Shown: positions 41,832 to 53,650, counted from the first letter of the stretch. The stretch: DNA of 64,000 nt from Dromiciops gliroides (GCF_019393635.1 NC_057867.1:67149492-67213491), one strand, 5' to 3'. Made by a program: numbers and translations. Notes: a model not told the origin generated them from the sequence alone.

Positions 41832-44797
41832 TTTTTTTTTACTAAACATAACTATCTTTCTTTTTTATAATTTAAAATTTTTTTCTAGTTACATATAGAG
41901 ATAGTTTTCAACATTTGTTTTTATAAGATTTCTAGTTTCAAATTTTTCTTCCTCCCTCCCTTCCCTCCCTCCTCCCTCCCCAAGACAGCAAGCAATCTGA
42001 TATAGGTTATATATGTACAATCACACTAAACATATCTCCACATTAGCCATGTTGTGAAAGAAGAATCAGAGCAAAAGGGAAAAAACCTCAAAAAAGGAAA
42101 ACAAAAAAGTAGAAATAGTATGGTTAAATCTGCATCTAGATTCCACAGTTGTTTTTTGTTTTTTTGGATTTGGAGAACATTTTCCATCATGAGTCCTTTG
42201 GAACTATCTTGGACCATTGTATTGCTGAGAAGAGTCAAGTCTATCACAGTTGATCAACACACAATGTTGTTGATACTGTGTACAATGTTCTCCTGGTTCT
42301 GATCATCTCACTCAGCATCAGTTCATGTGAGTCCTTCCAGATTTCTCTGAAATCTGCCTGCTCATTGTTTCTTCACATTGATTAAAAAAAAAACTTTGTG
42401 TTCTACATTTTCTTCCTCCCCCCCTCCCTCCTCAACCCTCCCTATGGAATCAAGCCATTCAATATGTCATACATGTGCAGTTATGCCAAAGCATCTTCAC
42501 ATTAGTCAAGTTGTGAAAGAAAATAGAATAACTTTAGAAAGAGGAACTAACAAATAAAATTATACTTCAATCTGTATTCAGATACCATCAGTTCTTCCTC
42601 TATTGATGGTTTGCATTTTTCATATGTCCTGATATCATCCTGCTCATCATTTCTTTCACAGTTACTATTGCTAACTGTATTACTCTCCATCCTATTCCCT
42701 CCCCTTGATATTTACTCCATTTTCTATCTTCTTTTACCCTATCCTTCCTCAAAAGTGTTTTGCTTTTTACTGCCCCCTGCCCCAATCTGTCCTCCTTTCC
42801 TTCATCTCCCCCCTTTTTCCCCTTTCCCTCCCACTTTCCCTCAGGGCAAAATATATTACTATACCCACTTGAGTGTTTATGTTATTCCCTCTTTGAAACA
42901 ATTCTCATGAAAGTAAGGCTCACTCACTCCCCCACTCCTTCCCCATTTACCCCTCCACTCCACAAGCTTTTTCTTTTTTCTTTTATGTGAGCTTTTTTGC
43001 ACCCTTCCACCTCTCCCTTTCCCTTTCTTCCAGTGCATTTCTATTACCCCTTAACTTTATTTTAAAGATGTAATCATGGGTCTGCTAGGTGATACAGTGG
43101 ACAAAGCACCAGCCCTGGATCCAGGAGGCCCTGAGCCAAAATCCAACTGCAGACATAAGCAACCCCATCCTGCCTGCTCCACAAAAACATGGACAAATGC
43201 TTTACAGAGATTATCCCTTCATATTCAATTCACACCTGTACACTCTATTTATGTATATTCCTTTCAGCTGTCCTAATACTGAGAGAGTTCTTCTGAGAAT
43301 GTTTAACCTTTTAATGTCTCTCATGATTTCTTTTTCCTGTTTACATTTTTATGCTTCTCTAGGGTCTTGTATTTGAAAGTCAAATTTTCTATTCAATTCA
43401 GGTCTTTTCATCACAAATGCCTGGAAGTCCTCTTTTTCAATGAAGTCCCATTTTTCCCCCTGAAACATTACAATCAGTTTTGCTGAGTAGGTTATTTTAG
43501 GTTGTAGTCTCAGTTCCTTTGCCCTCCAGAATATCATATTCTATGCCCTCTGATCCCTTAATGTAGAAGCTGCTAAATCCTGTGTTATCCTAACTGTGGC
43601 TCCACAGTACTTGAATTCCTTTTTTCTAGCTGCTTGCAACATTTTCTCCTTGACCTGGGATATCTAGAATGTGACTATAATATTTCTGGAAGTTTTCCTT
43701 TTGGGATTTCTTTCTGGAGGTGATCAGTGGATTCTTTACATTTCTATTTTACCCTCTGCATCTAGAATATCAGGGCAATTTTCCCTTACAATTTCTTGGA
43801 AGATGATGTCTAGGCTCTTATTTTGGTCATGGTTTTCAGGTAGACTAATGATTTTCAAATTATCTTTCCTGGATCTATTTTCCAGGTCAGCTGTTTCCCC
43901 AAGGAGATATTTCATATTGCCATCTCTTTTTTCATTCAGTTGGATTTGCTTTTCTGTGTCGTTGTTTCTCATAAAGTCAATAGCTTCCATTTGTTCAATC
44001 CTAATTCTTAGGCAATTATTTTCTTCATCAAGTTTTTCTGTTTCCTTTACCATTTGACTTTTCAAGCTGTTGACTTTTTTCTCCTGTATCGCTCTCATTT
44101 CTCTTTCCATTCTTTCCTCCCTTTCTCTAAATCTTCCTCCTATCTCTCCTACTTTCTCTTCAAAGTCCCTTTTGAGTACTTTCAAGGCCTGAGAACAATT
44201 CATATTTTTCTTGGAAGCTTTGGATGTTGGAGCTTTGACTTTGTTATTATCATCTTCTGAGGGTGTATTCTGGTCTACCCCTCCCCCAAAGAAGCTGTCT
44301 ATTGTCCCTTGTTTTCTTCGCTGTCTCATGTCAAGTGGGAAGTAGATGTCTGATTGAAATCTGATTCTTTATGGTCGGAAGCTTGGTGTACCTGTGCCCC
44401 TACCCCACTGGGCTGCCACCACTCGATTCGGCCCACTGGTTCAGAACCAGGGTGCTTCACCCCAAATTCAGCAGAGACTACAGTCACTTCACCCCAGCCA
44501 ACCGCCAAATCCCCTCACCGGTCCGCTAGCTGAGCCTCAGAAGAGGCTGCTGGCACTAAAAACTCAGAGATGTCTGTTCCTGGTTGGGTCTGGGCTGTGG
44601 ACTAAGCTCCTCTTTCAGCCCGATCAACAGGTGATTTCAATTGCTGTTTCTGGCTGGAAAATAGTCTCACTCTGTTCTTATGTGAGTTAGGTTGCTTTGG
44701 TTTTTTTAAATGGTATTATTTGGGAGTGAGTGGACAGATTTGTCAGGAGTTAGGGGGAGTCACAGCCTCTCCTCCGCCATCTTGGCTCCACCCCTCC
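41832..44797 (-). mobile_element. HAL1-like LINE: complete 5' end, ORF1, no ORF2 core
   Basis: 2,966 bases flanked by an exact 13-bp duplication GAGCTCATATTCT (41819-41831 and 44798-44810), so one insertion event. Read on the minus strand: an L1-type 5' start GGAGCCAAGATGGCGGAGGA with a YY1-type box; 5'UTR to 44330; ORF1; a spacer to about 42600 holding a truncated SINE remnant near 43076-43165; then two successive L1-type 3' ends (about 42600-42392 and 42385-41832) and a short poly(A). Endonuclease and reverse-transcriptase cores are absent. That is the layout of half-L1 (HAL1) elements, which depend on L1 proteins in trans. An L1 with a large internal deletion is the alternative. Confidence 0.8.
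43349..44329 (-). pseudogene. ORF1 of the HAL1-like element
   Basis: A single reading frame of 326 codons, the usual L1 ORF1 size. Starts MRQRRKQGTIDSFF; a charged coiled coil spans roughly residues 50-140; the RRM signature RKDNLKIISLPE is at about 154; KYCGATVRITQDL and KELRLQPKITY mark the C-terminal domain; ends at a natural stop. Frame is preserved throughout, but four in-frame stops (TAA and TGA close together near 43735-43723, TAG near 43667, TAG near 43540) interrupt the second half. Few changes for an element of this length, so moderately young. Confidence 0.85.
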
Positions 44798-44810
44798 GAG
44801 CTCATATTCT

Positions 44811-45005
44811 AATGGGGGAGACAAGATGCCCTCTGTGAGAGGCCAGTGTAGCTGCACAGGAGAGTAGGGAGAGGGGAATGAAGTAAGTGTAGGAAGGGTC
44901 CAGAGTATGCAACTGGCAATGTTCTATTTGATTCTGGGGTTAACAGAGAGCCAATGGAATTTACTGAACAGGAGGGTGACATGGTCTTTGCCCTACTGAG
45001 CATGA
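44811..45005 (-). repeat. Old interspersed repeat, right part
   Basis: Continuation of the 41745 copy: AATGGGGGAGACAAGATGCC, AGAGAGCCAATGGAATTTAC, GGGTGACATGGTCTTTGCCC. Confidence 0.65.
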
Positions 45006-45059
45006 GGCAGTTTACTAACTACACATGCAGAAACTAGTCAGCTTTAGAAACGTTCACAG

Positions 45060-45420
45060 ATGTGAAAACATAGCAGATGGAAGGGATCCTAGGGCATAGA
45101 ATGTCCCAAAAGGGGAAGGATCATCAAACAGAACATCAGATCAAGGAGAGAGTTTGAACAGAGAATGCCAGAGTTGGAAAGAGCCTTGGATCTGAGAGAG
45201 ACCTTGGACATTATCTACTTCAGCCCAATCATCTTACAGATGAGGAAACTGAGGCCCAGCAGGATTGGGATTGTGTTGTTCAGTCGTGTCCTACTCTCTG
45301 TGACCCCATTTGGGCTTTTCTTGGCAAAGATACTCGAGTGGTTGGCCATTTCCTGTTCCAGCTCCTTTTACAGGGTTAAGTGATGTCCAAGGTCATAGCA
45401 GTAATTAGTAGCAGAGCAGG
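45060..45420 (-). repeat. MIR-like block followed by partial Mar1
   Basis: 45060-45255 holds AGATGGAAGGGATCCTAGGG repeats and ACAGATGAGGAAACTGAGGC. 45268-45410 is Mar1 in reverse (TTGTTCAGTCGTGTCCTACT, GGTTGGCCATTTCCTGTTCC), lacking its head. Confidence 0.75.
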
Positions 45421-45639
45421 GATTCTAACCCTAATATACCAGAGGAAGTAAAGCTGATAGAGGGGAAATAACTTGCTATGGCCATATAGCTTGACAGTCA
45501 GATTTAGATGGAGCTTTTGGATGGAAAAGTATTCACAATTCTGTATATATCCAGTGGATTTGAATCTTGTTGCCCGTGCCTATAATCTAGGGAGAAAAGG
45601 CCTCTGGGAAGGTGCTAAAGAACTGTCTTTTATAAACCA

Positions 45640-45850
45640 CCTGTCTCAGTAAGGACCACATGTCTAGCTGGGATAGTACAGTCTATTTGAGCACTGTTGC
45701 ATTTTTAGTTTGGTTTTCCCTTTGCTTTGCACAGAGTAGGTGCTTCATGAATGTTCATTTGAATTACTTAGCCCCTGGGCCTGATAACTATCTTAGCTTC
45801 TTGCTACAACTTACTTCCCCTTCCAAATACTTAGCTCACAGCATGTAGCA
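45640..45850 (+). repeat. L2 LINE 3' fragment
   Basis: CACAGAGTAGGTGCTTCATG is the L2 terminal block; it is followed by sequence resembling another L2 piece. Confidence 0.6.
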
Positions 45851-46106
45851 GTTCCTTCTTTGGGCAAAATTAGGAAGGAGATGAAGGATATTTTCAGAAT
45901 CCTCCCTGCCTTATCTCTGTGCTGTCTCCACTTGACACTGTCCTCAGTCACCCAGGACTAACCAAAGAGGAAAGCACTGGAGAAACTCATTATTATGATA
46001 TGGAGAGGGCAGACCAAGACTTCAGCCTTCATTTGGACTGTGCTGTCTAGCAACTCTGAGTGCTACAGGGCTGGGGTGGAGCTTAATGCTAGGGTAGTGC
46101 TATAAG

Positions 46107-46380
46107 CAGGGCAGCTAGGTTGCCCAGTGGATAGAGTGCCAGGCCTGAAGTCAGTCAGGAAGATCTGAGTTTAAATCCTGCCTCAGATACTTACTAGCTG
46201 TATGACCTTGGGCAAGTCACTTCACCCTGTTTGCCTCAGTTTCCTCATCTGTAAAATGAGCTGGAGAAGGAAATGGCAAACCACTCCAGGATCTTTTCCA
46301 AGAGAACCCCAAATGGGGTCATGAAGAATTGGACATGATTGGAATGACACCACCACCACCACCACAACAACAACAAGAAC
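46107..46380 (+). mobile_element. Mar1 CORE-SINE, full length
   Basis: Head GGGCAGCTAGGTTGCCCAGT, core TGACCTTGGGCAAGTCACTT, tail GGAAATGGCAAACCACTCCA and CAAATGGGGTCATGAAGAAT, closing in a CAC/CAA trinucleotide run. Confidence 0.93.
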
Positions 46381-46639
46381 TGCTATAAGTCTGAAGGAAT
46401 GTAAATGTCCCTGGGGGAGGAAGCCTCTATGGAAAGAAGGATGTTTGAGTGTGCATCCTTTGTATTTTAAATTTTGTTTGGACCTCAATTTAATATTATA
46501 TTAGCCTGAGTGCTTGTACAGGACTGGAGAGCTAACCTAGTCATGAGCCAGATTTCAGGTTTCAGGGGAAACTCTGGGGTACTTGGAATGATTAAAAAAT
46601 AAGAAATAGGATAAACACAAACAGAAAACTCTCTCTACC

Positions 46640-46765
46640 ACTGAGGTAGGGCAGGAACTCATTTGCAACCTAGGGCGTTGCTTGGAGACACTGGATAAAT
46701 TATGCAAAGCCACATAACTAATATAGATCAGAGACAAGATTTGAACCCAGGTTCCAATCAGCTTC
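46640..46765 (-). repeat. MIR fragment
   Basis: CAAGATTTGAACCCAGGTTC with a degraded core to its left. Confidence 0.6.
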
Positions 46766-46799
46766 CTAACCCTTAGGATTATAATGTGGTGACTAAGAT

Positions 46800-47700
46800 T
46801 ACAAAGACAAAAATTAAATGGTTTCTACCCTCAAGGGAGATGGGGGGATATACATAAACAAAAAGTAATTTGGGGAGACAGGGTGGGGAAATTCCACTTG
46901 GAGGTGGTCCTAAGCTGAGGCTTGAATAGAAATGAAGATTCTGCAAGGTTGGGATGAAGGAAGAAGAGCATTCTGGGCATGGGAGACCCTGTGTGAAGGC
47001 CTGGAGATGGAAACTGGAGTACCAAGATTGGGAAGAGCTAGTAGGCCAATTTGGCTGGAATGTAGAATGTATGAAGAAGAGTAATATAAAATTAGCCTGG
47101 AGAGTTATGTTGGAACAAGACTGAAGAGATATTTAAATGCCAGGATAAGAGAAGTAGGTGGAAGCCCCTTAGGGTAGGGGAGTGACGTGGTCAGGCTTGT
47201 GCTTTAGGAAGATGATTTTGGCAGCTGCATGGAAGATAGATTAAAGAGGGGAGAGACTGGAGGCAGGGAGACTGGTCAGGTTATTGCAGTCATCCAGATG
47301 AGAAATGCCAACAGCCTAAATTAGCTTGTGTTTGTGTAAGGGGAAAGAAGGGCATAGTTGTGAGATACTATTGAGGCTGAATTGACAAAACTTGGAAACT
47401 GATCGCATATGGAGAGATAGAAAAAAGTCGAAGATCATTCTGAGTTTGAAAACTTGGGTGACTGGAAGGATGACTCAATAGGAAAAAGGAAGGTTGGTTA
47501 GAAGAGAAGTTAATGAGTTCTCTTTTGGATAATCTGAGTTTGAGATGTTGATGAAACACATGGGTATAGATGTTTAGCAAGCAGTTGGTGATGGAAGACT
47601 GGAACTCAGCAGAGACAGCTATATAAATCTGGGAATCATCTGTATAGAGATGACACTTTAACTCACAGGAGCTTATACTATTATCAAAGAAGAAAGTTTA
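46800..47700 (-). repeat. Old interspersed repeat, longest copy
   Basis: Same family as 15595 and 44811 with more of the body: GTGAAGGCCTGGAGATGGAA, GCCAATTTGGCTGGAATGTA, GTGACGTGGTCAGGCTTGTG, TTATTGCAGTCATCCAGATG. Its right end (GGGAATCATCTGTATAGAGA) resembles antisense L2 ORF2, so the family is probably L2-related. Confidence 0.6.
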
Positions 47701-47764
47701 AAGAGAGAAGAGAATGGCACCCATTCTTAGGGGGCAGAAAAATGGCTAATGATTCAACAATGGA

Positions 47765-47995
47765 GACTCAGGAGTGGTCAGACATTATTTCTTGTGTGAC
47801 TTTTATCAAATTTACCCCCTTTCTGTGTGACTTTTTGCTTCATTTTCCTCATATGTAAAATAGGGACAATAAAAGAACCTACCTCGTAGGGTTGTGGTGA
47901 GGCTCAAAGGAGTTTTGAAAACTTTAAAGCAATTTACAAATGTCAGCTCTTATCATTATTATCTCTACTGAATCATAACTTCTCTAGGCCTCAGT
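47765..47995 (+). repeat. MIR 3' half
   Basis: CATTTTCCTCATATGTAAAA, AGGGTTGTGGTGAGGCTCAA and AAAGCAATTTACAAATGTCA. Confidence 0.8.
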
Positions 47996-48060
47996 TTTCT
48001 CTTAAATAGAATTCTTTCAGCTATAAAAATATGATACTATTAATACTAACTCATATTTCT

Positions 48061-48726
48061 TTTTAAAAATTTAATTTTTTCCCTAAATATAGGTAAAAAC
48101 AATTTTTAGCCTTTGTTTTTGTTTTTACAATTTTGAGTTCCAAATTCTTTCCCATCCTGTTTCCCCTCTCCAATTACTGAGGAGGCAAGCACTTTGATAA
48201 AGATTATACATGTACATTCATGCAAAACATATTTCCCTATTAGTCATGTTGTGATAGAAAACACAGACCAAAAAAACCTTAAGAAAAATAAAGAAAGCAG
48301 AAAACCCCAGTATGCTTTGATCTGCATTCAGATTTTATCAATTTCCTCTCTAGAAGTGGATTCATCCAAAGTCCTTTGGAATTGTCTAGGATCTTTGTAT
48401 TCCTGAGATTAGCTAAGTATTCACAGTTGATCATTGTACAATGTTGCTGTTACTGTGTGCAATGTTCACTTGGTTCTTCTCACTTCGCATCAGTTCATGT
48501 AAGTCTTCTCAGGTTTTCCTGATAGCATCCTGCTCATAGTTTCTTTTTTTTCTTTTTTTAATTTTTTGGTGGGGCAATGAGGGTTAAGTGACTTGCCCAG
48601 GGTCACACAGCTAGAAAGTGTCAAGGGTCTGAGGCCGGATTTGAACTCAGGTCCTCCTGCGTCCAGGGCCGGTGCTTTATCCACTGTGCCATTGAGCTGC
48701 CCCCTGATCATAGTTTCTTATAGCAC
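48061..48726 (-). mobile_element. 5'-truncated L1 3' end
   Basis: Exact 19-bp duplication AATACTAACTCATATTTCT at 48042-48060 and 48727-48745. Minus-strand content: end of ORF2 and 3'UTR down to A-rich 48061. A SINE is nested inside. Confidence 0.95.
48546..48707 (-). mobile_element. WSINE1-like SINE nested in L1
   Basis: TCATAGTTTCTT duplicated at 48534-48545 and 48708-48719. Confidence 0.95.
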
Positions 48727-48768
48727 AATACTAACTCATATTTCTATATCTATTTTCTTTTTTTATAG

Positions 48769-48830
48769 CTTTTTTTTTTTTTGCGGGGCAATGAGGGTTA
48801 AGTGACTCACCCAGGGTCACATAGCTAGAA
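48769..48830 (-). mobile_element. Short truncated SINE
   Basis: Only the poly(T) and 3' third remain (GGGCAATGAGGGTTAAGTGA, CCCAGGGTCACATAGCTAG). Sits just right of the L1 duplication. Confidence 0.85.
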
Positions 48831-48844
48831 TAGCTATTTTCAAA

Positions 48845-49805
48845 AGCAACTTTCTTTATAGCAATCCTTTGCCTTGGATGGGTGGAGGGGAAGTGATTTA
48901 TCTACAGTCTCACAAGTAGTGAGAGGAAGAACTAGAACCCAGTACTTCTAACTTGAGGACCAATGCTCCTTATAAAAATTGTTGATATCTTCTGTATCTA
49001 TATAAACTTGATTTTTCCAATTTATCCCACCTTCTCCTCTCTATCACTGCTCTTTTCATGATGCCATGTTAAGACATTCTATGTTCTGATATCCTTTGTT
49101 CTAATGTCTCAGCTCAGACATTCCCTCTTCCCAAGTCCCTTGCAGCTCTAACATTGTATAGTCTGAAGAGGTCAGTTTTCTGATCTCTACAGTGATGAGT
49201 TTGGACTAGGTGATTGCTGAGTCCCTTTGCAGCTTTAACGTTCTGTGATCATAGAATTCTGTGACCTGCTACTCATTCACTTTGTGACCTTGGGTAAATT
49301 ACTTCCACTCCCTTGGCTTCCATTTCCTGCTCTGTCAAATAAAGGGACTGGCCTAGATGACCCTTAAATTTCCTTATTCAGTTGGTAAATGTAACACAGA
49401 GCTCTTCTTTACCACGTGGTGCTGATGTTGAAGAGTTATCAGTCTCAAGACGAGTAGACACCCATTGAGGGACAAGGGTCCCAAAGGTACAAGATCATCA
49501 GTTGTTTAATTTGAAGTTGTTGGAGGCATTCCGAAAGACACTATTTACCAGACTGAAAGTAGCACTGTTAGAAAAGACCTTGGATAAACTGCTGCCTCTT
49601 CTGTCATATTGGAAAGGGAGAGCTTGTTGAGTAGAAAGTCATTCCATATGTTTCTTGAAATCCTTCCATATCCTCACTCACACTTCAGGTTTCTTTTTAA
49701 GGTAGCATAGTGTTGTAAGGAAAAGAATATTGAATTGAGAGCTGGAGGAGACCTGGGTTGGAATCCCACACCTGCTGCTTGCTGGCCCTGTGACTATAAT
49801 TATTT
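48845..49805. repeat. MIR copies in unassigned sequence
   Basis: Antisense 48850-48975 (GGAAGTGATTTATCTACAGT), sense 49255-49395 (GACCTTGGGTAAATTACTTC) and sense 49695-49800 (GGTAGCATAGTGTTGTAAGG). The stretch 49400-49690 is unassigned. Confidence 0.6.
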
Positions 49806-50285
49806 ATGTACATGCTATATCTGGAGCACTGTGTTCAGTTACAACTGCCACATTTTAGGAATGATATAGACAAGTTAGAGCATGTTCAGAAGAAAGTGAC
49901 CAAGATGGTGAAAGGTCTTGAGTCCATACTATATGAGGATAACTTGAAAGAACTGGTGATGCTTATCTTGGAGAAGAGAAGTTATCACATAAGAGCTATC
50001 TTCAAATATCTGAAGGATTATAATATGGAAGAGGGTTGGTCTTGATCTTCTTGGCCCCAAAAGGCATGAGTAGGAGTAATAGGTACAAGTTTCAGGGAAG
50101 AGAATTTGATCTAGATGTAAGGAAACAGTTGCTAATAATTAGAGCTATTCCAAAATGGAAAGTGTTGCCTTGGGAAGGGGTAGATTCTCTCTTCCTGGAG
50201 TCTCTGAGCAGAGACAATACAACCATTTGGTGTTATTTTACAGAGATTCTTGTTTAGGCATCAGTTGGACTAGATGGCCTATGAA
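49806..50285 (+). repeat. CR1/L3 LINE: ORF2 C-terminus and 3' end
   Basis: Encodes DKLEHVQKKVTKMVKGLE and LEKRSYHIRAIFKYLKDY, the conserved CR1 ORF2 C-terminal signature, in a 79-codon frame. Then GGACTAGATGGCCTATGAAG of the 3' end. Confidence 0.9.
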
Positions 50286-50309
50286 GCTTACTCTGAATGA
50301 ATTCCTCTT

Positions 50310-51288
50310 TCCAGGTCCAGATAGATCACATCTGCACAGGCTTCCTCAAGAATGTGGAAATATTTGCAGAATCCTAGAGAAGTACCAGGAGAGAGGAGAC
50401 AGGAAGTGCTCTCCTAATTTTCAACAAAGGGAAGAAAGAAGATTATGGAAACCATAGCTTGGTAAGCTTGAGGCTGATTCCTAGAATATTTCTAGAACAG
50501 ATTTTTAAAGAGATGATTTATGAACACTTAGAAATGAATATGGTAATCACCAGAAGCCAGGACATAGAATCATGTCAAATGAATTTCGTTTACCTTTCTT
50601 GTAGCATGACCAGACAGGTAGATCAGGAAAACATTGCAGTCTTGAAACAGCTGGATTTTAATAAGGTATTTCACAGAATTTCTCATGAAATCCTTGTAGA
50701 AGAATTTTTTCAAAGTTAGTCAGAAGATAGTAAGATTAGGCTGATCATGGTTGGTTGAATTGCAAGTCTATACCCAAATAATGTATGTTAATGGATCTCT
50801 AACAAACTTGAGCTTAGTCTCTAGAGATGCCAAGCACAGCTCTGTACTGGTCAACATTTTTTATCAGTGATTCAGATGAAGTCATAGATGGCATGTTTGG
50901 CAGATCTCCAGATGGCTTGAAGCTGTAAGAGATAGCTAATAAGTTGGGTGACAGAACTGGGCTCTAAAAGCTCTTGACAAGCTGGAACAAAAGGCCGAAT
51001 CTGTTAGAAGATGAAAATGAAATTCAAAAGGGATTATTGTAAACAGTTTTTAAAAATCAACTGCATATGTACAAGATGAGGTGTGTGTGGCAGGCTGGAA
51101 GGGTGATATGGCTAGAAAGAATTCTTGTGAAAAAAGATCTGACGGTTTTAATGAACTGCAAACGTGGCCTATGAGTGTGACACAGCAGCCAAAGGGAGAC
51201 AAAATGTCCAGAATGAGGAAGGTGATGCTGCTACTCCCTTGTGTCTTGGTCTGATCATATATGGAGTATTGTGTTCACTTCTGGATAC
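50310..51288 (+). repeat. CR1/L3 LINE: reverse-transcriptase region
   Basis: CR1 ORF2 fragments in order: RLIPRIFLEQIFKEMIYEHL, then VDQENIAVLKQLDFNKVFHR (motif A region), then nucleotide matches to the ADDTKL and C-terminal parts. Broken by stops and frameshifts. Interrupted at 51288 by a retroviral insertion and resumed at 53574. Confidence 0.85.
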
Positions 51289-53483
51289 TGTTATGGCTAA
51301 AATTCTAGCTAGTCTGTCTAAAATCTAATGAGTGGTCGCCAATAAATTATAAACTTTAGCAAGAGTTAGACTTTTAAGAATTTATTAAGGAGAATAAGAA
51401 TTTGGTAAAGAGAAAGAGAAAGGCCTAGATTCCTATCTATTAAAGGGAGAGAGCATTCCTAGCTCTACTCTCCGCCAGAGTCCACAGGAAAAAGTGCGAG
51501 TCAGAGCGCCAGGCTACCCCTTCTTCCTCCCACAAGCAAATGTCACTTCCTGATGCCAAAGAAAAGAAGCATGGTCTTGCCCTCAGAGACCTTCACCTCA
51601 TGGCGGAGCTTTTCTACAGTAAGTCTCCAGCAGGTGGCGTCATTCCAATCATTACAGTCCCCACTTTGTTTCTTCAAGAAATAGGGCATTTCCTTGATGA
51701 AACGGTCAAAAATAACAGAATATAATATCCTATGCTAACTAACAATATGTTAATAACAATATATAAAAGGGAGAGAGGAAAGTTTTGTCCAGAGGGGTGG
51801 GTTTTTGTCCTCATGAACCGGCGCTTTGACATTGGTCTTGCAAAGGGAGGGACTCTGTAGAGAGTACATGTAACAGATGGTGTATATTATAACAGAAAGA
51901 GAAAAGAAAACAACAACAACAACAACAACAAAACAAAACTGTTCATTTAAAGTCTCTGAAAGTCTTTTCTCAGATGTCCTCTAGGTGTAGTCGTGGAATG
52001 GAAGTCTTTTCAGGGGTTGATGTGTGGATGCTGGTAATAAGGCAGGAATCTTTCCTACAAAATTGAGCTTAACATAACTTTAAAATAGCTTTGTCAATAA
52101 TCAAATCAAACAATGAAAGTTCTCAAAAACATGTCTAAGGGAATTAAGAATCTTAGTTGTTACATATGAAACATATAATAAAACAAAAATGGAAACATTC
52201 TTTAAAACTTAATATTACTATAGTCCCCCCTTATGGAGGGTAAATTGAGAAGACAATTGCTGTGATATTAATTTTTAAAAATAATTTTTATCTTTGTTTC
52301 ATCACTTTTTGCATCACCTGACTAATTATCCTCATGCCATTATGAGAAATTAAAAAATCTAATATAATTGGTAACAGATGTCAAGGCCAAATTCAACACT
52401 GTATTTATCATGACACCTGAGATAATTATGGAGGTTACCATAAAAGAACAGAAAAATGATGGGATATGAGCATTCCCACACTTGAGCTATTGCTCAAGCC
52501 ATGCAGTATGCCAGGCTTAAAATAGGTGGATGGAATATATGTCCATGCCACTGAACATATTGGAGGAAACTGAGTCAGACTTAATCAGATGCATGGGATT
52601 GAGAATGTCCATGGCATCAGGTATATAGGAGGGGGCATAGAAGCCAGGTGTAGAATGAGATGGGTGGGATCAAAACTTCCAGTCATCTGTACAATATTGT
52701 GGGGAAAAAGAACAAAAATTAAACCAAGAGAATCCAGCCTCGACATTTGTCAAAAGCCGTTCCCTCGGCCATACCTTGACTTCATGCATGCTTCCTCTCA
52801 TGTGACAGTTCAATGTCTGCTCTTTCATGTATTCCTCTTGTGATTGGATGACATCTTGGCCAACTGGCATCTGATAACTCAGAATAAAGGCAATCAATGT
52901 CTTAAATGATAAGTTCCCATAATCCAAGTCTCATATGGATTTAAAAATTGAGGATAATAAATGATCGCAAAAAATGTGAATACATCTTGACTCAGAATAT
53001 AATATATAATTTGAGCAAACTCATTCGTTTTTCAAATGAAACAAAGGGGGGAATGTGGTAAAAAACAGAAGTTTTAGCTGAATCATTTGAGAATTGAGCA
53101 CATGCTACTGAAGTGGCTTTTGAAGGACTGCCCTTTTGGGGAGGAGACCGCGACGAACAGCCGTGTGCCTGCTGCTGCCTGGAGAGCTGGCCAAGCATGC
53201 CGTGTCCGAGGGCACCAACTTCCAGGATGCCAGTTTAAAAACTGAGGGAGGAACAGAAGTTGGTTCTCTCTGGTTTTTTAAACTTAGCCGTGGTGGCATG
53301 CGCATGTGCTGGTTCTTGGCCTGGCAGGCAGTTTGGGATTCGGTGAGTTTTATGAAGGAATACAGACTAAGCTTAGATCTAAGATTATTCATTTGTATTT
53401 CTACTTTCCTATTTCCTGAATTGGTATCACCTTTTGTTGTCTAATTAATTCCCAAGCTCAGAGGCTTCTTTTCTTAGTGGTCT

Positions 53484-53524
<41 letters not shown>

Positions 53525-53573
53525 AGTTAAAAGGGGGAGTTTAATGCTTGTATATCCAATTTTAAATCTCACA
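51289..53573. mobile_element. Fossil endogenous retrovirus, composite, in CR1
   Basis: Occupies a gap in the CR1 with ATAC on both sides (51285-51288 and 53574-53577), consistent with a 4-bp target duplication. Left end 51289-51656 is an LTR-like unit with TG/CA ends reading on the minus strand, preceded by a polypurine tract on that strand. The middle is internal retroviral-type sequence. Right end 53054-53573 is LTR-like on the plus strand, preceded by its own polypurine tract and containing an (AT)n run near 53487-53520. The two termini do not resemble each other, so this is not one simple provirus. Class I is suggested by the 4-bp duplication. Broken; no retroviral gene is intact. Age: younger than the CR1 it split. 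Confidence 0.6.
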
Positions 53574-53650
53574 ATACCATATTTTAGGAGGAACACTGGA
53601 AAAATGGAAGGTAGCTAAGATAATAGGGATGAGGGGCCTTGACACCTGCC
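53574..53650 (+). repeat. CR1/L3 LINE, resumed
   Basis: ATACCATATTTTAGGAGGAA continues the CR1 interrupted at 51288 (GTGTTCACTTCTGGATAC) without loss. Confidence 0.8.

Noticed and set aside
43736-44329. 197-codon frame as a host coiled-coil gene
   Set aside because: Clear L1 ORF1 protein architecture within a LINE with flanking duplications.
49806-50719. Three consecutive plus-strand frames of 79-100 codons as exons
   Set aside because: They are CR1 ORF2 fragments by sequence and order.
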